From: Shewanella frigidimarina
Lineage (GTDB): Bacteria > Pseudomonadota > Gammaproteobacteria > Enterobacterales > Shewanellaceae
Reading direction: 5' to 3'
NCBI RefSeq assembly: GCF_003797125.1
Contig: NZ_RKKE01000001.1
Span: 620,001-684,000, forward strand
Length of the DNA: 64,000 nt
A program made the translations under genes and the position numbers. Positions 57,876 to 64,000 of this stretch are shown here, one piece after another. Position 1 is the first letter of the stretch; each line of letters starts with the position of its first letter. A model generated the notes under the pieces. The model did not search any database. It saw only the letters and a list, made by a program, of their open reading frames with translations, and was not told the origin of the DNA.

Positions 57876-57918
57876 CAAGGTATCGTCTTTCGACCTACGT
57901 CAACTGAGCTAATGTCGC
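57876..57918 (-). repeat. 5'-half tRNA-Gly fragment 3
   Basis: Same 43-base fragment (two bases different from fragment 1), between the leader hairpin and tRNA copy 3. Confidence 0.8.
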
Positions 57919-57937
57919 ATACTTTCAAATTTCATTA

Positions 57938-57979
57938 CAACTTTCTATGACTCAGAGTTTGGCGCTCTGTAGAAAGTTG
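57938..57979 (-). other. Leader hairpin of the tRNA-Gly transcript
   Basis: CAACTTTCTA (57938-57947) pairs exactly with TAGAAAGTTG (57970-57979), with an inner CAGAG/CTCTG (57953-57957/57965-57969). It sits at the 5' end of the tRNA transcript, between the promoter and the first tRNA fragment, and may be a processing signal. Confidence 0.55.
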
Positions 57980-57986
57980 AGGCCGC

Positions 57987-58014
57987 ATTATAGGTAAATT
58001 TTACTATGCTGCAA
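57987..58014 (-). promoter_or_regulatory. tRNA-Gly promoter
   Basis: On the minus strand TTGCAG (58009-58014), a 16-bp spacer, TATAAT (57987-57992), then a GC-rich discriminator GCGGCC. This is the form of stringently controlled stable-RNA promoters, so ppGpp/DksA control is likely. Confidence 0.75.
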
Positions 58015-58044
58015 CCCCCTTTTTAAAAAAAATTGTTCGATTGG

Positions 58045-58590
58045 TTAAATTTTAAATACTTCTTTGCGATAAAACTGCATTTCAGCAATAGATTCCTTAA
58101 TATCTTCTAATGCTTGGTGAGTATTTTTCTTGCTGAAGCCATTCATTGTTTCAGGACTCCAACGACGAACCAATTCTTTAACTGTGCTGACATCAATATT
58201 GCGATAATGAAAGAACTCTTCAAGTTCCAACATGTACTTATTCAAAAAGCGACGATCTTGACCAATACTATTACCGCACATTGGCGATGCGCCTTTAGGC
58301 ACGTACTGAGCTAAAAAATCAATCGTTTGTGCTATCGCATCTTGTTCAGAACATTTACTGGCACGCACACGGTCAACTAATCCAGACTCTCCGTGATGTT
58401 TTTGGTTCCAATCATCCATGCCTGCTAGTACTTCATCGGTCTGATAAATGGCTAGAACAGGGCCTTGAGCAATGATATTGAGTTCTTGATCGGTCACTAA
58501 GGTTGCAATTTCAATGACTCGATCGACATCTGGTTCTAAGCCTGTCATTTCCAAATCAACCCAAATTAGATTATTCGCATCAACAGCCAT
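58045..58590 (-). CDS. orn: Oligoribonuclease
   Basis: A 181-residue DEDDh exonuclease: WVDLEMTGL (Asp/Glu), IGQDRRFLN, and [10 protein letters not shown] (His, Asp). It degrades short oligoribonucleotides, including pGpG from cyclic di-GMP breakdown. It is divergent from rsgA and upstream of the tRNA-Gly array. Confidence 0.96.
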   Translation of the reverse strand: MAVDANNLIWVDLEMTGLEPDVDRVIEIATLVTDQELNIIAQGPVLAIYQTDEVLAGMDDWNQKHHGESGLVDRVRASKCSEQDAIAQTIDFLAQYVPKGASPMCGNSIGQDRRFLNKYMLELEEFFHYRNIDVSTVKELVRRWSPETMNGFSKKNTHQALEDIKESIAEMQFYRKEVFKI

Positions 58591-58702
58591 TTATGCCGCC
58601 TTATGTTATCTGTCGCCTAAATTCAGGCATTTTTATAAAAGAGTGTGTATCATACTGTTTTTTTGACACACAAAAAAACACCTATTTAATGAAGATAAGC
58701 CA

Positions 58703-59764
58703 GTGAGTAAAAAGAAACCCCTAAGCCAAGGCCAATTACGCCGAATGCGAGCGAATCAAACCAAGCGATTAAAGCGCGGTGACGATGACACTCAACAAGC
58801 TGAGTTACAGGATAACCTCTTAGGCCCTGAGCAAGCTGGAGTGGTTATTTCGCGCTTTGGTCAGCATGCCGACATCGAAACGGCTGACGGTACTGTATCG
58901 CGGTGTAATATTCGCCGGGCAGTAACCAGTTTAGTTACTGGTGATAAAGTGGTGGTCAGATTAGCGACAGAAGTCCAATCAGGCTCCAGTATCGGTGGCA
59001 TTGTCATCGCAGTTCACCCTCGAAAATCTTCTTTAACTCGACCAGATTTATACGACGGCGTAAAAATTATTGCCGCCAACATCGATCAAATCTTAATTGT
59101 GTCATCGGTATTGCCCAGCTTTACCACTCAAATTATTGACCGATACTTAGTGGCTTCAGAAGATACTGATATCACACCAATCATCATTTTGAATAAAATT
59201 GATTTATTGGATGAGACTAATCGTGATGAAATTGAAACAGCCTTAACGCGTTACCAAAATATTGGTTATCAAGTATTCCGCGTCAGTAGTCACACAGGTG
59301 AAGGCGTTGAAGACCTTAAAGAATTACTCAATAACAGCGTCAGTGTTTTTGCTGGTCAGTCTGGTGTTGGCAAGTCGTCATTAATCAATGCATTAATGCC
59401 TGATGCTGAACTGTTGATCGGAGATGTGTCTGGCAACTCAGGTTTAGGACAGCACACTACGACCACGGCCAAATTACTGCACTTTGTCAGCGGCGGTGAT
59501 TTAATCGATTCCCCCGGTGTTCGCGAATTTGCCTTATGGCATTTAGATGCCATAAGAGTGGGCTGGTGTTTTGTTGAGTTTAGAGACTTTTTAGGATCGT
59601 GTAAGTTCCGTGATTGTAAACATGGCGACGACCCAGGTTGTGCTTTACAGCAGGCTTTAGCTGATGGAAAGATAACCCAAGACCGCTTTAGTAATTACCA
59701 ACGTATTATTGCCAGTTTAGACGAGCAACGTCATGCACGACATTTCCGTGCTATTGATGAATAA
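58703..59764 (+). CDS. rsgA: Ribosome small subunit-dependent GTPase RsgA
   Basis: A 353-residue circularly permuted GTPase. An OB domain (about 45-110) is followed by G4 NKIDLL, then G1 GQSGVGKSSL and G3 DSPGVREF, and a C-terminal zinc finger (CKFRDCKHGDDPGC). It checks the late 30S subunit. The start is GTG at 58703, giving the basic N-terminus MSKKKPLSQGQLRRMRANQ. Confidence 0.95.
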   Translation: MSKKKPLSQGQLRRMRANQTKRLKRGDDDTQQAELQDNLLGPEQAGVVISRFGQHADIETADGTVSRCNIRRAVTSLVTGDKVVVRLATEVQSGSSIGGIVIAVHPRKSSLTRPDLYDGVKIIAANIDQILIVSSVLPSFTTQIIDRYLVASEDTDITPIIILNKIDLLDETNRDEIETALTRYQNIGYQVFRVSSHTGEGVEDLKELLNNSVSVFAGQSGVGKSSLINALMPDAELLIGDVSGNSGLGQHTTTTAKLLHFVSGGDLIDSPGVREFALWHLDAIRVGWCFVEFRDFLGSCKFRDCKHGDDPGCALQQALADGKITQDRFSNYQRIIASLDEQRHARHFRAIDE

Positions 59765-59819
59765 TACTCAATAGAATAATATTTTATGGTTCAACCAGAT
59801 TAGAGAAAAGGGAAACACA

Positions 59820-60686
59820 TTGGACTCAATTAAAATTGCTTTGCAATACATGCTACCAAAACATTTTCTGTCACGTTTAGTGGGCAAGTTTGCTGCAGCT
59901 GAAGCAGGTGCTATCACCACGGCAGGCATTAAATGGTTTATCAAACAGTACAAAATTGATATGTCTGAAGCACAGCAACCTGAGCCCGAAGCCTATAAGA
60001 CTTTTAATGCATTTTTTACCCGCGCATTAAAGCCTGAACTAAGACCTATCTGCCAAGAAAGTAATATGATGGCGCACCCTGTTGACGGTGCGATAAGCCA
60101 ATGTGGCCCAATTGAAGCGGGCAATATTTTCCAGGCTAAAGGCCACAGTTACACCTCTGAAGCATTGTTAGGTGGTAATAAGACCGATGCTGCCCGTTTT
60201 GATGGTGGTGATTTTGCCACCATTTATTTGGCCCCAAAAGATTACCATCGCCTGCATATGCCTATTACAGGTACATTATCAAAAATGACTTACGTGCCAG
60301 GTGATTTATTCTCGGTTAATCCACTTACCGCTCAAAACGTGCCAGGACTGTTTGCCCGTAATGAACGTGTTGTGGCTATATTTGAAACCGAAGTAGGTCC
60401 ACTTGCAATGGTACTGGTTGGTGCAACCATAGTTGCCAGTATTGAAACCATATGGTCCGGCACGGTAACACCGCCAGGTGGTAAACAAGTATTTAGCTGG
60501 GACTATCCAACCACGGGTCCAGAAGCTGTCACCTTAGAAAAAGGCGCTGAAATGGGTCGCTTTAAATTAGGCAGTACTGTGGTGATGTTATTTGCCCAAG
60601 ATGCTATTGAAACATTTGCAGATGGTGTAGAACCAGGTGAAACAACTCGCATGGGTCAGCCGTTCGCGAAACTCAAACAGCAATAA
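59820..60686 (+). CDS. psd: Phosphatidylserine decarboxylase, TTG start
   Basis: A 288-residue proenzyme. The self-cleavage motif LGST ([12 protein letters not shown]), which makes the pyruvoyl group at the Ser, is near residue 255; [13 protein letters not shown] carries the catalytic His. It makes phosphatidylethanolamine at the inner membrane. The start is TTG at 59820, with AGGGA upstream and alignment to the E. coli N-terminus; no better ATG lies near. psd and mscM are neighbours as in E. coli, with an EamA gene between them here. Confidence 0.93.
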   Translation: MDSIKIALQYMLPKHFLSRLVGKFAAAEAGAITTAGIKWFIKQYKIDMSEAQQPEPEAYKTFNAFFTRALKPELRPICQESNMMAHPVDGAISQCGPIEAGNIFQAKGHSYTSEALLGGNKTDAARFDGGDFATIYLAPKDYHRLHMPITGTLSKMTYVPGDLFSVNPLTAQNVPGLFARNERVVAIFETEVGPLAMVLVGATIVASIETIWSGTVTPPGGKQVFSWDYPTTGPEAVTLEKGAEMGRFKLGSTVVMLFAQDAIETFADGVEPGETTRMGQPFAKLKQQ

Positions 60687-60691
60687 TCAAC

Positions 60692-61565
60692 ATGACACCA
60701 ACTAAACCACACACTGGCTTAGTTGAGTTACATTTAGCCGTACTGCTCTTTGGTGGTACGGCTTTATTTTCTAAACTCATTTCCCTTAGCGCACTTAACA
60801 TTACCTTTTTGCGCTGTATCATCGCCGCAATGGTACTCGCAGCAATTATCAAAGCGACCAAACGCCCACTTAGGTTACAACGCCAACAAGATTATTGGGC
60901 GGCCTTAGCGCTAGGCACTTTAGTGTGCTTGCATTGGGTAACGTATTTTGCGGCTATGCAGTTGTCATCTGTCGCCATTGGTATGATTGCATTTTTTACT
61001 TATCCGGTCATGACGGTATTAATCGAACCATTAATCAATAAAACTCAGCTCAAACTTGTCGATGTGATATCCGCTATCGCGGTATTAGCAGGAGTAATAA
61101 TGCTGATACCTGAGGCTAATCTGAATAATGACACCACCTTAGGCATTATCGTTGGCATTATTTCAGCAGCTTTATTTACCAGCAGAAATTTGCTTCATAA
61201 ACGTGTATTTTCGCAATATAGCGGTCCGCATGCTATGTTTTACCAAACACTGATAACGTTAATTCTATTGAGTCCTTGGCAAGATGTCGCGGACCAGCAC
61301 ATTTAGTCAAACCACTTGGGGATTGATTCTGTTACTTGGCATCGTTTTCACCGCCTTACCTCATGCGTTATTTACTACAGCACTGCGTTTTTTAAGCGCG
61401 AAAACGGTGGGGTTAGTGTCGTGTTTACAGCCGTTTTATGGTGCAGTGCTCGCATTGTTGATTTTAGACGAGCAACTCACAACAAGAACCCTTATCGGCG
61501 GAACCATTATTGTGGCAACGGCTTTATTTGAAACCCAACAAAGTCATCAAAAAAGTAGAGCATAA
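60692..61565 (+). pseudogene. EamA/DMT family transporter, frameshifted
   Basis: The first frame codes for 204 residues of an EamA (drug/metabolite transporter) protein with several TM helices, ending at a stop at 61304-61306. The family's last helices continue in a different frame (61284-61565), where TWGLILLLGIVFTALPHALF and LSAKTVGLVSCLQPFYGAVL give the usual end. One frame change between about 61282 and 61306 would restore a protein of about 290 residues. No long homopolymer is seen there, so a real mutation and a sequencing error are both possible. It starts five bases after psd. Confidence 0.8.
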
Positions 61566-61613
61566 TCACGCAAATTTGCTACCATGGCCATACTCCAACC
61601 TGAGCAAAGTATT

Positions 61614-64000
61614 ATGTTACGTTTAGCGTGTTTATTCTTGTGTTTCCTTATAGTTAATACACTGTCGGTTTCTGTATTTGCCAATACTCCCCTAACCCTA
61701 GATAAGCGCTTGGGGCTCAATAGCCAAGCCGAAAATCAGCCGCTTGATATCACATCTCAAATTGCAGAACTGCAAAGCAGCATTGAAAAGCTGCAAATAG
61801 AACAGCAAACCTATACCAATATTGAACAATCTAACAACGAAACCAAACTATCACTAGCAGGGCAATTACGCGAAGCGCAAATAGCATTGACTCTAGATGC
61901 GGATATCGATCTTGATCAGCAAGCCTCAATGGCCTACTTTCACTTATCGGAATTAAAAGAGACTGAGTCCAGCCTTAATGATAAGTTGCGCCTAATTTCA
62001 CAACGTCAGACACTATTACCAGACTTAATAGTTCAGGCACAAAATGCCTTAACTCAGCATAATAAAACCCTCCAAGTCCCAATTGAGACTCCGTTAGGCC
62101 AACGTAACAAACTTCAAGCTGAACTGCTGGCGCAGCATATTGCGACCTTGCAGTCGGAACGTTTAGCTAACCCTAAGCAATTAGAGATTACCCAATTACA
62201 ACAACAGCTCAATCGCTTATCGTTAAGCCAACAAGAAACCTTTATCGAGCTTATCAACAAACATAATATCGAGTATCGTCAGCAGCAAACCGCAGACACC
62301 ATAGCCAACAACTTAATTGATGCTCAAGAACTGGCCGATCCATTATCTCAAGATTTAAGTAAGTTAAATCAGCACTATGCAGAGCAATTACAAAAACTTA
62401 CTAGCAATATAAAATCTGCGATAGAGAAACAACAACGCATTGAAAAACGCTATCAATCTCAAAATGCACAGCTATCAAACGTGCTTGAGCAAATTACCTG
62501 GGTTAAAACTAATTCTGCATTCGGCGATCGTTTCTTACAAATGCTGCAATCATTGCCTAAACCGCCCAATCTCGACAAATTGCAAACAGAGTTAGCTGAC
62601 ACACGGCTAGAGCGCTACCAATTAGAACAACAACAAGCGCTAAATAGTCAGCAACTCGATGACAGCGAAATGTTTAATGAAACCCAAGTCAAATTATTGC
62701 AATCACAGCAAGTATTGATAGAGCAGCTACTGCAAAGCTACGATCGATACCTGGCTGAATTTGCAAAATTGCGTATTGGTTATGAACAGTTAAATCAACT
62801 GCACAACACATTAAAAAATACTCTTAATGAGCATTTGTTTTGGGTACCTAACGCCCCTAGCATTGGCGCATTATGGCTAATTGATTTAAGTCACAGTAGC
62901 GTTTGGTTGCTGCAGCCAAGTCAGTGGCAGTCATTACAGCAAGCGTGGTCCGAACAGAGTAATTATTGGGCTTGGTGGGGTATTTTATTATTGTGCTGTT
63001 TAATGGCACAAGACATGCTGACACCTAAGTTCAATAAAGCGATTGGACGCTATGCAATTTTTGTCGGTAATGTGACTCAAGATAAATTCAAATACACCAT
63101 AAAAACCCTAATCATCAGCTTAGTGTATGCCCTAATAAAACCCTTACCAGTGATCATGGCTGGGTTTATATTCTCGCGATCAGAGCAAAATATGGTGTAT
63201 GCCGTTGGAGTGGGCATCTTAGCCATTGGTGTCTGTTATCTCATTTACCAATTCTTTTACTTATTAACCGTTGATAAAGGCATTTTGATCAGCCATTTCA
63301 GACGGCCCAAGAAAATTGTAAAACAAGCACAACAAACCATGGCTTCATTTGTCATGGTATCTGCACCATTAATCGGTTTAATGGGCTTTACCGAAGCATT
63401 AGATACTTCGTTAGTACGCAACAGTCTTGGCCGCGGTGCATTTATCGTTTTCTGTATTGTATTATGCCTGCTGTATAAAGATATCATGTTACTTATTGGT
63501 CAATATCGTAAAAATAAGCCTAACGCCACTAACATGGAGTTGATTCAAAAAGCGGTATGGGCACTTCTAGTTGTCACGCCAATTTTTAGCGCTATCTTGG
63601 CGGGAATAGGTTACTACTTCACGGCTTTCCAGCTGCTATTACAGCTACAAATATCGGTACTGTTAGGCTTAGGTTTCTTACTAACCTATCAGCTCATTAA
63701 GCGTTGGATGTTAATCGAGCGTCGCCTAATTGCTTTTGACCGAGCCAAAGCAAAACGTGCAGAGCGACTTGCACAGCGTGAAAGAGGCGAAATGAATAAT
63801 GAGCCGATAGAAACCTACGAAGAACCCGTCGTTGATTTAGAAACCATCTCTAGCCAATCGTTAGGTTTAGTCAGGTCGATCTTAATTTTAGCTTTTTTTG
63901 CCAGCTTATTAGGCATTTTGGCGCAAACGCATACTGCGGTATTCTCATTTTTAGATGGCATTACCTTATGGACCACCAATAGCAATGTAAATGGTATTGA
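61614..64000 (+). CDS. mscM: Miniconductance mechanosensitive channel MscM (3' end cut by window)
   Basis: 795 codons are visible and no stop occurs before the window end. A signal peptide (LACLFLCFLIVNTLSVSVFA) is followed by a long coiled-coil periplasmic region (about 30-420), then many TM helices (from about 455), as in MscK/MscM (YjeP). The segment RRLIAFDRAKAKRAERLAQR and the DLETISSQSLGLVRSIL part match E. coli MscM; the channel domain itself lies beyond the edge. It opens under membrane tension at hypo-osmotic shock. An in-frame ATG at 61584 would add ten residues. The psd-mscM linkage supports the call. Confidence 0.92.
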   Translation, partial: MLRLACLFLCFLIVNTLSVSVFANTPLTLDKRLGLNSQAENQPLDITSQIAELQSSIEKLQIEQQTYTNIEQSNNETKLSLAGQLREAQIALTLDADIDLDQQASMAYFHLSELKETESSLNDKLRLISQRQTLLPDLIVQAQNALTQHNKTLQVPIETPLGQRNKLQAELLAQHIATLQSERLANPKQLEITQLQQQLNRLSLSQQETFIELINKHNIEYRQQQTADTIANNLIDAQELADPLSQDLSKLNQHYAEQLQKLTSNIKSAIEKQQRIEKRYQSQNAQLSNVLEQITWVKTNSAFGDRFLQMLQSLPKPPNLDKLQTELADTRLERYQLEQQQALNSQQLDDSEMFNETQVKLLQSQQVLIEQLLQSYDRYLAEFAKLRIGYEQLNQLHNTLKNTLNEHLFWVPNAPSIGALWLIDLSHSSVWLLQPSQWQSLQQAWSEQSNYWAWWGILLLCCLMAQDMLTPKFNKAIGRYAIFVGNVTQDKFKYTIKTLIISLVYALIKPLPVIMAGFIFSRSEQNMVYAVGVGILAIGVCYLIYQFFYLLTVDKGILISHFRRPKKIVKQAQQTMASFVMVSAPLIGLMGFTEALDTSLVRNSLGRGAFIVFCIVLCLLYKDIMLLIGQYRKNKPNATNMELIQKAVWALLVVTPIFSAILAGIGYYFTAFQLLLQLQISVLLGLGFLLTYQLIKRWMLIERRLIAFDRAKAKRAERLAQRERGEMNNEPIETYEEPVVDLETISSQSLGLVRSILILAFFASLLGILAQTHTAVFSFLDGITLWTTNSNVNGI

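Noticed and set aside
61284..61565. The 93-codon frame as an independent small gene
   Set aside because: Its content is the C-terminal half of the EamA protein begun in the other frame; the ATG at 61284 is incidental.

Overview
The window is a contiguous stretch of chromosome from a gammaproteobacterium, very probably a Shewanella species with a fairly AT-rich genome. The evidence is protein family content and gene order: rsgA/orn/tRNA-Gly/tsaE-amiB-mutL-miaA-hfq-hflX-hflK-hflC, petABC-sspAB, yheV/yheS...yheT-yheU-prkB...crp, and astCAD beside pabA. These are standard enterobacterial/Shewanella neighbourhoods. There is no prophage, transposase, CRISPR array or rRNA operon; nearly all of it is core genome with small accessory insertions.

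Layout. 1-4.9 kb: a membrane-anchored spermidine-synthase-like gene (cut by the left edge), then a stress-type operon of DUF2170 (YjfI), a PspA/IM30 protein (YjfJ), DUF2491 (YjfK) and a small protein that looks like two fused ribbon-helix-helix units, then a voltage-gated-type K+ channel. The operon promoter carries two copies of a 13-bp palindrome. 5-14.6 kb: mrcB, hrpB, a GGDEF/EAL protein, thpR and pepB. 14.7-21 kb: sfsA, dksA, gluQRS, pcnB (which appears to start at AUU), folK, panB, panC. 21.4-33.9 kb: a DUF4124-like secreted protein, yheV, yheS, a TIGR02444 protein, a GMC dehydrogenase with a Tat-type small subunit, yheT, yheU, prkB, a Sel1/TPR protein, crp, and a PepSY-like/response regulator/histidine kinase operon.

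34-43.4 kb: DUF1338 protein, astD, astA, astC (arginine succinyltransferase pathway) behind a two-box ArgR operator, an HDOD protein, an S9 peptidase lipoprotein and pabA. 43.5-47.3 kb: sspB, sspA and petCBA (cytochrome bc1). 47.6-56 kb: the hflC-hflK-hflX-hfq-miaA-mutL-amiB-tsaE superoperon, all on the minus strand. 56-58 kb: a helical protein of unknown function and a tRNA-Gly(GCC) array. The array holds three intact genes, three 5'-half tRNA fragments between and before them, and three longer tRNA-derived repeats beyond them. 58-64 kb: orn, rsgA, psd, a frameshifted EamA transporter and mscM, which runs off the right edge.

The points most worth a second look are the paired palindromic operator and tandem RHH-like protein of the PspA-type operon, the tRNA-Gly-derived repeat array, the AUU start of pcnB, a PsrA-like palindrome in front of the GMC dehydrogenase pair, and the ArgR operator upstream of astC. 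All functional statements rest on reading the sequence and on family knowledge; no database search was run.
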